In this document: piece by piece, positions 27,265 to 38,032 of the stretch
Position numbering within the stretch: position 1 is the stretch's first letter
How the letters are laid out: every line of letters begins with the position of its first letter
NCBI GenBank assembly: GCA_009731375.1
Contig: BJOX01000100.1
Span: forward strand, 534,129-598,128
Length of the DNA: 64,000 nt
Direction of reading: 5' to 3'
From: Paulinella micropora
Taxonomy: Eukaryota; Cercozoa; Imbricatea; Euglyphida
The notes under the pieces: generated by a model
The model's input: the letters and a program-made list of their open reading frames with translations, nothing else
Told to the model about the DNA's origin: nothing
Database searches by the model: none
Position numbers and translations under genes: made by a program

Positions 27265-27821
27265 GACCCCTTTGGGGTAGTGATACTGACGACTCCGAGG
27301 ATGAGGAGCCGGGCCTAGCCTTGGCCCAGATGGTAAAGTTCCTAACCTGCAGGTCGGAAGACAAAGCCCTCATGGCTAAACCCGGGGGTGCGAACCTTCC
27401 CGAACCTATCATACCACCGGAGGACGAGAATAGCCTTGAAATCTTGCTTGAGGACGACGCCGACATAGATAAGATGAAAGAGGGTCGGTGCCACGGAGTA
27501 GCGGAGGGAAAGCGCCGGTGCGTAGCCAGCTTGAAAGACCTTGAGTCTCATTTCAACAGCATGAGGATTAAGGCAGCTGCCCTCATAGATAGCAACTATT
27601 GAGTTGAGCATCAATACGAGCGAGCCAAGCAAGAGAGTGACAATGCCTTACGCCTTTGGGCAGCCGACATGGCGCGACGGGATCATCTACCTCTCATGTG
27701 TGAGATGGGAGAGAGAGACCTAGGGTTGGAAGCCCAGATCAAGAGTGGGAGTCATCCCCTGATGGTTGAGGCTATAGTACGTCACGAAGCAGCAAAGCGT
27801 GGCATTCCAACTGGTCGGAAA
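27265..27821 (+). pseudogene. Retrotransposon gag-like gene, continuation
   Basis: After the TIR element, coding-type sequence resumes with an acidic stretch (SDTDDSEDEEPGLALAQM), then KFLTCRSEDKALMAKPGG and ESHFNSMRIKAAALIDSNY. An in-frame TGA (27601) is followed by the same frame continuing VEHQYERAKQESDNALRLWA ... EAAKRGIPTGRK. It is cut at 27822 by copy 2 of the TIR family. I infer that this is the same gene as 20598-22216 from position and composition; no polymerase motif is present. Confidence 0.55.
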
Positions 27822-27853
27822 AATTATTTCGTGAATGGGATTTGCTTTTTTTA

Positions 27854-27886
<33 letters not shown>

Positions 27887-28123
27887 AAAANNNNNNNNNN
27901 GGTTCGTTTTTAGCTTCCCAAATGCAGTTGTGTGATACTTCGTGTATCACAAACATAAAAATTGGTAGGAATACGTAATGGAATTTGGTTTTGTTGGGTC
28001 GACTATAGAGTACAGAATTTTGAAAAGTCGGAGTAGACCCTACTCCGACCTTTTTTTTGTGTGCACATAATTAAAAGTATCTGAGAGGGAAGAAACCTTA
28101 ATGAAAAGATTAACTAGGTCGCA

Positions 28124-28171
28124 TCTGTTTGCGCTGCCGATTTCAGAAGAACTATCGGCAGCTCAAACAGA
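28124..28171. repeat. Hairpin 1 of a cluster
   Basis: Arms TCTGTTTGCGCTGCCGAT and ATCGGCAGCTCAAACAGA: 18 bp with one mismatch, loop 12 nt. Confidence 0.8.
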
Positions 28172-28239
28172 CTGCACAGCAACAGTAATCTACGCCCAAG
28201 CGCACAAGTAACGCAGAAGCCTATCGTACAACCTGTGTA

Positions 28240-28315
28240 AGTCTTCGTATGTTTCCACGGGTTAGGCTATGCGACCAGCTAGTATCATGACACGACGTGG
28301 AAACATACGAGGACT
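28240..28315. repeat. Hairpin 2 of a cluster
   Basis: Arms AGTCTTCGTATGTTTCCACG and CGTGGAAACATACGAGGACT: 20 bp, one mismatch that would be a G-U pair in plus-strand RNA. Loop 36 nt. Confidence 0.8.
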
Positions 28316-29015
28316 GCCAGTGGTACTTGTAATATCAGACTAGACCATCCGCGTCCGGGCGAGGTAGAAGTGTTAGACAAAATCAATTTATCCAACAATG
28401 CTACCTCTCCCGAGCAACGTTGTCATCAGGCGCAGAGTCTTTGCAATTCCAAGTCGCCAACAAATCGCGCAACTTGGAATTGAAAATTCTCCAACAGGCA
28501 ACAGTTCATCCTCAGAGAACCCAGCTTCTTGTAGCCTTTCATTCTTTCCCTGAGTATGATGATTGAAATATTTTAGGCAAGAAAAATTGTACTTGTGGGT
28601 GCACATTGGGGGAAATCAATGGGAGACAAATGGTTGAGAAAATATTGACAGCAAGGTAGGGATTTTACCACGCGGGCCTGGAATGTGGTCTGGTCCTAAC
28701 TGTAAACGTGGTCACCAATCCTTGAGGCATGAGCTACCACGTCGACGGTGCTTTTGTCAGCACTTCTGATCTTGTTTCAGTGCTGGAGCAGAAGCGATGA
28801 AAAAACCAAAATAACGAACCAAGGAAGTAGGAACGAGAAGATCCCGTACTCCGAAGAAGCAAAGAAAAAAATCAGGGTTCGACGTATCTGAATGCAGTGA
28901 GATAATTTTGAATATTTACCTCACTGAATGTAGACCGAGAAAGAAGGAATTATTCCGTAGTACGTTCGATCTCGCGTAAAAGCAGCCAATCACGCCACAT
29001 CATCGTCGTTGTACA

Positions 29016-29060
29016 TTGGTAATTGTCTACCGCTGTCTGCAGGTGGTAGATAATTACCAA
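29016..29060. repeat. Hairpin 3 of a cluster
   Basis: Arms TTGGTAATTGTCTACC and GGTAGATAATTACCAA: 16 bp, one position that would be G-U in plus-strand RNA. Loop 13 nt. A weaker inverted pair lies at 28888-28933. Confidence 0.8.
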
Positions 29061-29500
29061 GGCGCCAGTAACTGAGGAAACAGTCCATCCGCAGAGGACC
29101 AAGTTTCCTACATTATTTTTTCGATGCAAAGCTTAAATGATTTCTATCACTGGAATTACATTTGTGGGCAGTAATTTCAGAGAGGTTAACCATATCCTTG
29201 CAAGTTATATTTTCAGGAGTAGGGTCTACTCCGACTTTTTTTGTTGATCACTCACTCATTGTAGCCGGCTTGCAATTTACAATATCCAGTTTATGGACTC
29301 CCAGTCTAACTGATGAAAGAATCTCTAAAAAACATTCCCAGCTCTGTCGCGGCTTGCTGAGTTTGTTACTATCTGTCGTAATGTTGTTTTGACAAGTCAG
29401 GAGCTGATAACAATCTAACTCAAACTAGACAAAACATATCTTTCTAGAAACGAAATCAAACCTATTTCATTGCCAACACCTAAGATTGGGTATCCATTTC

Positions 29501-29940
29501 AAAAGGAAAGCATTCAACATTACAATTTCCTTTTGTTGTTGTTTTTTTGGAACGGTTCTTCTTCAGAGGAGGAGCCTTCATCGTCCGATTCAGATGAAGA
29601 GCTCGATTCGGAGCTCGAAGTTTGAGAGATCTGAGAAACGGGGCGGCGTGAGGGAGGAAGGGGTTGCTTTCCTGGCGGAGGGTATGGCGGGGGTTTGGAG
29701 CGTTTGAGACGGGATGCGCGGCCGGGCCCTGCGGCGGGGTCACCCGCGCCGTTGTTGCTGTGTTATGTCCCGAATTCGACAATCCCCCTAAATTCGACAA
29801 TTTTTCAAAGTCCCGAATTCTCTTCTCTTCAACGTATCTCAGTCAAACCGGATCCTTTTTGTCCCAGGTTTTCACTAAATACCTTGAAATCAAATTCTCT
29901 ACAAAAAAGTTTTAACCAAAATTTTTGTGGCTTAGGTCGA
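29501..29940. other. Unassigned DNA with a possible short exon
   Basis: A plus-strand stretch after TTCTTCTTCAG (29563) encodes an acidic run (EEEPSSSDSDEELDSELE) before a stop. Further downstream the frame is open but unlike any family I know. I do not call a gene. Confidence 0.4.
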
Positions 29941-29942
29941 GG

Positions 29943-30330
29943 TGGCCTCTCAGGTAGGTACCCACCTGGTTTCCAGCTTACCCCAGCCCAACCTCCACCT
30001 TCCTGCCTCCAACCTACACTTCCCACTTCACAAACACACTCTCCTCACCAACCCCGCCCCTCCCTCACGCCGCTCCGCCTTAGGTACAGGTAGCCTCTCC
30101 GGTACAGGTAGAAAAACACTGGTTTCCAGCTTCAGCCCAGCTTACCCCAGCCCAACCTCCACCTCCCTGCCTCCAACCAACCTACACTGCCCACTTCACA
30201 AACACACTCTCCTCACCAACCCCGCCCCTCCCTCACGCCGCCCCGCCTTAGGTACAGGTAGCCTCTCCGGTACAGGTAGAAAAACACTGATTTCCAGCTT
30301 ACCCCAGCCCAACCTCCACCTTCCATACTC
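29943..30330 (+). repeat. ~175 bp tandem repeat
   Basis: Units beginning GGTACAGGTAGAAAAACAC and containing CTTACCCCAGCCCAACCTCC and CCCCTCCCTCACGCCGC occur in tandem. Related units lie at 31421-31578 and 31990-32060, next to short gaps. The proline-rich ORFs seen here are repeat translation. Confidence 0.85.
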
Positions 30331-31410
30331 GTTTCTTCTATTTCTTAATTAATAAGGACACACTTACATTTTTTTTCCTTTTTTTTTCCCCTTTTTCTGC
30401 TTTTTTTTTAAGATTTATTTTTTGTATTTATTGACTTATTACCAAACACGCACACACCTACACATACACACACAGACATATATACACTCACAACACACAC
30501 GCACACACACACAACACATACACACAAACATACACAACACATACACACAAAGACACATAACACATACACACAAATACACACAACACATACACACAAATAC
30601 ACAACACAAACACACAAACACACACACACACACATACACACACGCACGCACACCACATATAACCTTACATTAAATTACCTACTCAAATTACTGTAGCGCT
30701 GCAATCCACTCATTACATCCAAACTTTTCATCCCTCAATACTGCGCGCTCAGGTCAAGGTATCCCTGCAGATCACAACCGGAACCGGGTCAGGTCCGGCC
30801 GACCCTGGCACGTGCCCGGCAAGTTACACATGCATGTGCCCGAGACCGGTTCTAGTACAACCTAGTCTATTAAAACTTGCAACAGGCGTCTCATTTACCA
30901 CTGCTACCTCATTGCCTTTGCTATTTGCTACTTGCACATAATTTACCATACTTCACAATTTGCAGTTCTCAAAGTCTGAATATCTTTAATAACTACCACA
31001 CACGAGAAAAATAAACGCTGAGTTAAACACTACGATAAACACTGTAATTCCACACAAAATCTTTACCTCTACGAATCATCCTGTTCAAAAAATCTATACA
31101 TTTTAACATTCGGATGATTTTCGATATAGCCTTGAAGCGTACACATTGCCTCCGATGTCAGTTCACTCCTCACAACTTCCAAACGCGGAATCACAACATT
31201 TTTTGCTAAATACTTGGTTGTGATTTTCTGCGCCTTGAGCTTGCTCCTGGGTTCCTTGTGTGCAAACATGTACTTGCCCGCTGTTGCGTCGTGCCACAGA
31301 GGCTTCAATGTTTTCCACTGACTCCACTGGAATCCCAATTTCCCTTGATCTTGACTCTTCCTGAAAAACGCTGGAGGATGCCACTGATGAGGATTCTGTG
31401 CCTGGTGTCA
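30268..31410. repeat. Segmental duplication, distal copy
   Basis: From CCGGTACAGGTAGAAAAACA through a (CA)n block (30445-30655) to the 3' exon of the protease gene; duplicated at 31990-33144 with few differences. This copy ends at a ten-base gap (31411-31420), so it may be either a true duplication or an assembly artefact. Confidence 0.85.
31069..31400 (-). pseudogene. Duplicated 3' end of the integrase-protease gene
   Basis: Minus-strand frame reading GFQWSQWKTLKPLWHDATAG, KYMFAHKEPRSKLKAQKI and ending in MYRFFEQDDS plus stop. The same sequence sits at 32810-33143 attached to the main gene, where a substitution makes TAA twelve codons before this end. No upstream exons accompany the present copy, so it is probably an orphan fragment, although it keeps the longer C-terminus. 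Function of the segment is unknown. Confidence 0.6.
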
Positions 31411-31420
31411 NNNNNNNNNN

Positions 31421-31798
31421 CGGTACAGGTAGAAAAACACCGGTTTCCAGCTTACCCCAGCCCAACCTCCACCTTCCTGCCTCCAACCTACACTGCCCAC
31501 TTCACAAACACACTCTCCTCACCAACCCCGCCCCTCCCTCACGCCGCCCCGCCTTAGGTACAGGTAGCCTCTCCGGTANNNNNNNNNNGCATCAAAACTC
31601 CAGTTTTCAACACTCCAGGGAGCGACAAAAGTTTTCGACCGCAAAACCAGTTGTTTTCAACGACTGCCGTTGCTCAAAAAATCGTATTTACCGTGAATTT
31701 TTGCTTGAAATTTTCGTCTCTACAGGGAGGTCTGCCGTAAAACCAGATAAATATTATTCAAAATTTATGACACTCCTGGTGTTGATAACTCCACCGAG

Positions 31799-31838
<40 letters not shown>

Positions 31839-31990
31839 AGAAGATAATTACAGTTTTCGCGCAGGTATTTTTCAAGCAAAATACCAGCCCGAAAAGTGTC
31901 ATAACAGTCCAAAATCACCAGCTAACGAAATAATTAAGAAATCAAAGATAAATCAAGAAAGGACATATATCGACAGAAGGAGATAAGCTC
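31421..31990. other. Tandem repeat unit and unassigned DNA
   Basis: One ~160 bp repeat unit between gaps at 31411-31420 and 31579-31588, then unique sequence with a (TAG)n tract (31800-31838). No gene recognised. Confidence 0.6.
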
Positions 31991-33144
31991 CGGTACAGGT
32001 AGAAAAACACTGGTTTCCAGCTTACCCCAGCCCAACCTCCACCTTCCATACTCGTTTCTGCTATTTCTTAATTAATAATGACACACTTACATTTTTTTCC
32101 TTTTTTCCCCTTGTTTTCTGCTTTTTCAGGTTTATTTTTTGTATTTATTGATTTATTACCAAACACGCACACACCTACACATACACACACAGTGTTAACA
32201 CAGACATATATACACTCACAACACACACGCACACACACACACACAACACATACACACAAACATACACAACACATACACACAAACACACATAACACATACA
32301 CACATAACACACAACACATACACACAAACACACAAACACATACACACAAACACACACACACAAACACACACGCACGCACACCATATATAACCTTACATTA
32401 AATTACCTACTCAAATTACTGTAGCACTGCAATCCATTCATTACATCCAAACTTTTCATCCCTCAATACTGTGCGCGCTTAGGTCAAGGTATCCCTGCAG
32501 ATCACAACCGGAACCGGGTCAGGTCCGGCCGACCCTGGCACGTGCCCGGCAAGTTACACATGCACGTGCCCGAGACCGGTTCTAGTACAACCTTGTCTAT
32601 TAAAACTTGCAACAGGCGTCTCATTTACCACTGCTACCTCATTGCCTTTGCTATTTGCTACTTGCACATAATTTACCATACTTCACAATTTCCAGTTCTC
32701 AAAGTCTGAATATCTTTAGTAACTACCACACACGAGAAAAATAAACGCTGAGTTAAACACTACGATAAACACTGTAACTCCACACAAAATCTTTACCTCT
32801 ACGAATCATCCTGTTCAAAAAATCTATACATTGTAACATTCGGATGATTTTAGATATAGCCTTGAAGCGTACACATTGCCTCCAATGTCAGTTCACTCCT
32901 TACAACTTCCAAACGCGGAATCACAACATTTTTTGCTAAATACTTGGTTGTGATTTTCTGCGCCTTGAGCTTGCTCCTGGGTTCCTTGTGTGCAAACATG
33001 TACTTGCCCGCTGTTGCGTCGTGCCACAGAGGCTTCAATGTCTTCCACTGACTCCACTGGAATCCCAAATTTCCCTTGATCTTGACTCTTCCTGAAAAAC
33101 GCTGGAGGATGCCACTGATGGAGGATTCCGTGCCTGGTGTCACC
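31990..33144. repeat. Segmental duplication, proximal copy
   Basis: Partner of 30268-31410, continuous with the main minus-strand gene. It contains a (CA)n block at 32165-32385. Confidence 0.85.
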
Positions 33145-35025
33145 CGGTTGTTCCATTACACTCCCGAGCACTATCTCGTCGTCCACGTCCACTGCAATCA
33201 AAACATTTGAGACTTTCTCTCCTGCCTTGCCTTCTTCGTGCCTTGGTTCCTCACCGTCATGATCACGGTGCATCCTCACTGCCTCATCCTCACTGCCTCT
33301 GGTGGACCACACGGCTGTTCTCCTTCTCCTGTCGCCACAGACAGCGGTCGTATTGACAGCAGAGACTCCAGCAGCATCTTCTGAAACGCTTCACTGAGCT
33401 CCGCATCTCCCGCAAGAGCAGCAAGGTACTCCTCCTCCTGTTTTTCCCTTGTGATGCTCTGCTCTTGCTCCTCCTGGTTCAGATCCAGCTTCATCGGACG
33501 TTGCCGCCGGGCTTGTGCGATGCTAACTTGCAATCTTTTTTGAACTCGTCCTCCAATCGTTTTCTCTCCGACCACTTCCTCTCGTCCCATTCCCAATACC
33601 ACAGTCCACGCTTGCGTCGATACCTGCACAACCACAGACATTTGCTAAATACACCCTCGCCTCCCTGGGCAGCAATTGTTACATCCTCCCGTCTTGACTG
33701 CAGGGACAGCCCAACAGACATCGGTTGCTGCAGATCCACGAATTCCCCCTTGTAGCGCTCGTAGTACACTGCTATAACCATGCCTTCCCGCCCCTGACTG
33801 TCCATCCACGGGTGCTGGGGAACGTAACCCACTGGGAGTACTAGCACGCGTTCGTCATCACAAAGCAGCCAACGCTTCCTCCCGCGGTCATACAGGATCG
33901 CGTACCAGTGACCGCCATGCAGGCTCTCCCCTTTGCTGTGTATCAACACCGCCACAAGCCTATACTTCACCACCCCTTCACTGCGGTTCTGCGCGGTCGC
34001 CCACTCCTGCTTGTCCCACAACACGTACTCGTTGGGAACCTTAATGCTCGTAGGCACTTCGGTACATCGTTCTTCCTTCCTCATTCCGCACATACAAACC
34101 CGTTGCACGTCCCACTGCCAGTCGCAAACGCCTGGGCCACTCATAGAGCACGTAAACCTCCCCCACCGGTTGATTCTTTTCGGCTCCTCTACATACTGAA
34201 CATGAGTACCGCCTGGCACCATCCTGTCCACACTTGGTGGGCTGAAAGTAGTGGATTAGCATATCCCCTTATATTCTGCTTGGCTGCCCCTGGCACAAAT
34301 AGCAGGTTCAAGTTCCAAAAAGGTTGGGTAGCGCTTTCCTGACTCAGCAAGCGTGTGTATTGCCCCTTGCAATCCAGGCAGGCCATCCCCTTGGCAATGA
34401 CTACTTCCTTCCTGAACATGTCCTGTCTCGCACCAGCAGCCAAATCTTTACTTCTTGCATCGCCTGACAGGCCAATCTCACACTTTCGCTCGATTGCCTT
34501 TTGCATGGCTGCTTGCATGATCTCCTGCGCGTCTTTCTGCATATCACTTTCGAAACCTGGCTGTCCTCGACTCACTACCCTCTCCATGAGCTTCCACGTT
34601 TTCGTAGCATCGACAGTCCCTCCTGATCTGTTATTACTACCGTCCATCAACACTTTCGCTTTCACCGTGCACAAACTGCACGGGACGCAGTCAGCGTTGC
34701 CACAGACGCTAACGAAACTGGCGCCCTGCCCGGGTGTAAAGCTCGCCTCGCACTGCATGGCGCTGTTGTAACAACAGTCTATACGTCGCGAGTTTACAAG
34801 CCCTCGCCTGAATGTACACTTCTCAGTCCCCGCTGGCCAAGCAGATTCTTGTCCTGTCTGTTGCTTCCCTGCAGTCTTCTCCTCGGCTTGAGTTTCCTGT
34901 ACATGTTTACCCATACTGCGAAAGGATTCAAAACTACCTAGCGTACGTACCTTCTTCTTCTTGCTCTTGTTGCCTGGTCCTGCTGCGTCTTTGCCTAGAG
35001 TGTCCTGGGTGTCCTGTGCAAGCAC
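32850..35025 (-). CDS. Ubiquitin-specific protease (C19-like) part of fusion
   Basis: Hallmarks of a USP deubiquitinase appear in order on the minus strand. They are a Cys box (GLVNSRRIDCCYNSAMQC, ~34790), the acidic-helix motif DMQKDAQEIMQAAMQ (~34540), two CxxC pairs (MACLDCKG; YSCSVCRG), and a His box HGGHWYAILYD (~33910) with WLLCDDERV after it. The Cys box lacks one residue between Tyr and Asn compared with the usual CYMNS. The domain is spread over frames with single-nucleotide breaks near 34230 and 34050, and a small candidate intron lies near 33620. The C-terminal portion runs into LNQEEQEQSITREKQEEEYL and then the segment shared with 31069-31400. It is joined upstream to the integrase through phase-0 introns. 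Role inferred: removing ubiquitin from host or element proteins. Activity is not assured given the breaks. Confidence 0.7.
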
Positions 35026-35176
35026 ACCACGCTGTGCAAGGATTCATGCACATCTGACTTACTTACCCGCTTTTTTTTGTTGCCTAGTCCTGTTGCGTCT
35101 TTGCCTAGAGTGTCCTGGGTGTCCTGTGCAAGCACACCACGCTGCACAAGGATTCATGCACATCTGACTTACTTAC
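35014..35176 (-). repeat. Tandemly duplicated exon plus intron (110 bp unit)
   Basis: Introns 35124-35176 and 35014-35066 are both 53 nt (GTAAGTAAGT ... CTTGCACAG) and near-identical. The exon between them (35067-35123) encodes DTQDTLGKDATGLGNKKKR, and the next exon starts with the same DTQDTLGKDA. All joins are phase 0. A whole exon-intron unit has therefore been duplicated without disturbing the frame. Confidence 0.85.
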
Positions 35177-37672
35177 CCGCTTTTTTTTCTTCCGCTTGCC
35201 TAGTGCCTTTTCTGACTTGCTGGCCACAGACTTTTGCGGTGGGTAATCTGGGAGCGGCGTTGTCCAGAAGAGCTTCTTGCCTGCATCGGGTGCTTTCCCT
35301 GGGACCTTGTCGCGGACCAAACCTTCTGCGCCAGGTATCAGAAACGTGGTGAATACTGAGTTCTGCTTGACCTTGCTCTTGCTTGGTGAAGATTCCGTAC
35401 TCTCCTCTAGATCTCCCGCTTGGGACCCTCCTACACCTTGCTTATGCGGCACCGACTCCGTCGACAGCAACCGTTGCGCCTTTTCCCTCCCCTCTTGCTT
35501 TGATGCCTCTTGATTCTTATGGTCGTGCGCCTTGAGGGCGTGCCGTTTGCATAGCTCGGCCACACTGATCGTGGCAAACCTGTACTCAGTGAAGACTGAC
35601 TTGACACATTCCTTCACTTGCCGGTACATTTTCACCAGCTTCTGGAAGTAGGCGTGCTTGGGACGATCCACCCTGGGAACCAATTGGATCCTGTCAATGT
35701 ACTGCTGCTCCTGTAGCTTTCCTTCCATTGTAACCAGCGTGTACAATGTACGCAGAGGTTTCCTCTTCCCTTTGCCTTTTCCTGTGGTCCGGCTTCGCTT
35801 CTTGCGTCCCATCTCCTTGACCACACCATGGCTGGTATGCGTATAGGTTTCCTCTTCCCTGTGCCTTTTCCTGTGGTCCAGCTTCGCTTCTTGCGTCCCA
35901 TCTCCTTGATGGACCACACCATGGCTGGTATGCGTGTGCATTTGAATTGCTTTGTCTTGCTAGTGAAGTCCTTGCCCTCAGGGTACAAAAAGACAGTGTC
36001 ACCAACGCCGACGTCTTGCGCAGTCATCGAAATCTGCATATCACGTGCGCGTTGTACCTGGCGCATCTTGCAATTGGCCTGAGCCTTGCCCACCAGATCA
36101 GTCGTGGTCAATTGGGCCTTGAGCTGCTCCATGTCCCACGTGTACGCTGCTCTGTCTTCTTCCGTCAGTGCCCAGCCAGCCAATTTATTTGGTTCCGTGT
36201 CGTCGGTGTTTTCCTTGTCCTTGTCACCACCGCCTTTGTCGTCACTGCAGTCGTCGTTGTCACCGCCGTCGTCGTCGTCACTGCCGTCGTCGTCGTCACT
36301 GCCGTCGTCGTCGTCACTGCCGTCGTCGTCGCCCAGCGAGTCATCAGTCAGGTCTGGAAACTCGTCCTCTGTACCATCGTCCAGCTCATCCACCAGACCA
36401 AGGTTCAGGTCGATGCATAATCCTGGTATCGGAGCCAACATATTCTACATACAGCCACACAATTGACACCAGTCTAATACCAGATACCAGAACGATACAA
36501 TGCACGCGCGCCTGCCTCCTTGAACACGAAAAAAGAATTCAAAAAAAGAAAACAGGGGATACCTGCTCACTTTCCAATGGATATCATCATCCTCACTACC
36601 GCGTTTTTTCATGTTCAAGGAGGATATCGTACTGGACAACTGATCAGGATAAGTTTCCACGTCCCCGATGTGAGGGTACATGACGCTCCTCTCCTTTCTC
36701 ACAATGGACACCCCTCTCTCGATGAAACCGCGTTCCTGAGGAATTTTGATGCGTGAACGCCGCAAGTTTTTGTTGGCTTTGCTGACGCCCCATCGTTTTT
36801 CCAAAATCTTGACGAATTTCCAAAGAACTCTTTCCCGTGGTCCACGTAGACAATAGGAGCAGTCTTCATCCCGGCCTTCCGCAGCTTGTGCATGACCTCA
36901 TTGCAGAATTTTGCTACTGCGTGCGAGTTTGGATTTTTGACGTCCTTGCCTTTGCGTGACACGAGAATCTTGGTCCAGTACATCTTGGTGGCGTGGTCTC
37001 CCGCCGGCACCACCCAATGCGGCCCGTCCTTGAAGCAATCAAACTGGAGCATAAAGTACTTGAAAAACAAGCACATCGGTCGGTGTACCGGTCGCGGTTG
37101 AGAGGGTACATGTTTTTGATGTGCAAGTCGCAAACTGCACAGTGCATGCTGTACACCGCGCACAGTTCCCATGGAATGTTCATAAACTGACCCTCCACGT
37201 TGCCATGCATGGCTTTGGCTTCCTTGGTATTGGTTTGCGGGTTTTCACGAGCATGCGCGAAATGCAGCACCGGTACAACGTCGCGTAGCCGTAGAACCCT
37301 TTTCCATGTACCTACTGATCCTTGTCGAGGTGATTCACGCGAACTCTTTTGGGACAGCTCTGTTGCAGCTTTTTCCAACTCCTCCGCCACAGCTGCGTTC
37401 TGGCACTCTTTTACAGACTTCACAGCTGCCGCTGCCCTGTTTAGAGATTTCACCAGCCCTCCCAATTTCTTTGGGCTCGATACTCTTGACCTTGAGTGGA
37501 TAAACCTGTACACAGCCTCTTCACCGTCCTTATCTTTGATCACCTTCAGTTGCTTCGTGCCGCGGTGCTTGTTCTTGGATACGTAATAAACATTGATGTA
37601 ATACGCAGTGCTCCGCTCAGCGTCAGTTCTTTTTGGTTTGTCCCACGCTTTCACTTCCTTCGTGTGGATCAT
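35105..37672 (-). CDS. DDE integrase part of fusion
   Basis: From ATG 37672 (MIHTKEVKAWDKPKRTDAER). An HHCC-like zinc region is visible (LHFAH ... CAVCDLH, ~37240-37110). The catalytic core has LQFDCF, DHATKMYWTKIL and VYVDHGKEFF (~36835), then IPQERGFIER (~36740), matching the D, D and E motifs of retroviral-type integrases. Breaks of one nucleotide lie near 37085 and 36825. A candidate intron follows 36570. Downstream come an Asp-rich repeat (DDDDGS) and GVGDTVFLYPEGKDF with RTLYTLVTMEGKLQ, resembling the C-terminal beta-barrel. An ~89 bp tandem duplication near 35757-35935 shifts the frame there. The last exon (GKRKKKKR) splices in phase toward the USP. Likely the recombinase of a large mobile element (Ginger- or Polinton-type integrase; class not settled). 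Confidence 0.7.
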
Positions 37673-37675
37673 AAT

Positions 37676-37942
37676 TTAATCTATCGCTGTTAGATATAAT
37701 GTGGGCTGCACCTGCTTCCACGCGAGTGCATCCGCCTCTAGCGCCTTGTCATCTTCTTCCTCCTTTTGGTTGTCAACTTGCCGATGATTACAACTGGCCT
37801 CACTCTCCTCAGAGTCTTCTTGTATGAAGTCGGCAATACTACCCTGCTCATTATCCGATCCCTCACTTCCAGAGGACTCGTCGGTGGATCCACCCGATGC
37901 TTGGTCTGCAATGAACCTGTTGCTTTTCAGCCGACGAGGCAT
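37676..37942 (-). CDS. Acidic leader ORF before integrase
   Basis: MPRRLKSNRF then a Ser/Glu/Asp-rich stretch (SGGSTDESSGSEGSDNEQGS) and EEEDDKALEADALAWKQV, 88 residues, ending TAA. The next codons in the same frame are ATT ATG, the integrase start, so one in-frame stop separates the two. It may be the true N-terminus of the integrase with a nonsense change, or a separate small acidic protein. No known family. Confidence 0.5.
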   Translation of the reverse strand: MPRRLKSNRFIADQASGGSTDESSGSEGSDNEQGSIADFIQEDSEESEASCNHRQVDNQKEEEDDKALEADALAWKQVQPTLYLTAID

Positions 37943-38032
37943 ACTACTTCTTGCCAGTTGATTATACCACCTAATAATAATGCATACACAACACAATGTC
38001 AATATTTGCAGAATAAGTGATTCCAATGGCAT

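Larger units (their letters stand above)
27822..29500. mobile_element. TIR element, copy 2 (inverted, end not found)
   Basis: Starts AATTATTTCGTGAATGGGAT-TTGCTTTTTTACGGGG, with the G-run expanded to over 30 and followed by a gap (27891-27900). The next ~180 bp matches the reverse complement of the right end of copy 1 (GTTGTGTGATACTT, AATTTTGAAAAGTC, palindrome, TTTTTTTGTGTG). This copy's palindromes (28026, 29216) are less decayed than the rightmost ones of copy 1. Similarity to copy 1 ends near 28075. I could not find the other terminus, so the end coordinate is nominal. Confidence 0.6.

Noticed and set aside
30408-30673. His/Thr- or Cys/Val-rich ORFs
   Set aside because: Both strands of a (CA)n block present in two copies.
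33491-34342. Plus-strand ORFs opposite the protease gene
   Set aside because: Shadow frames of the minus-strand USP motifs.
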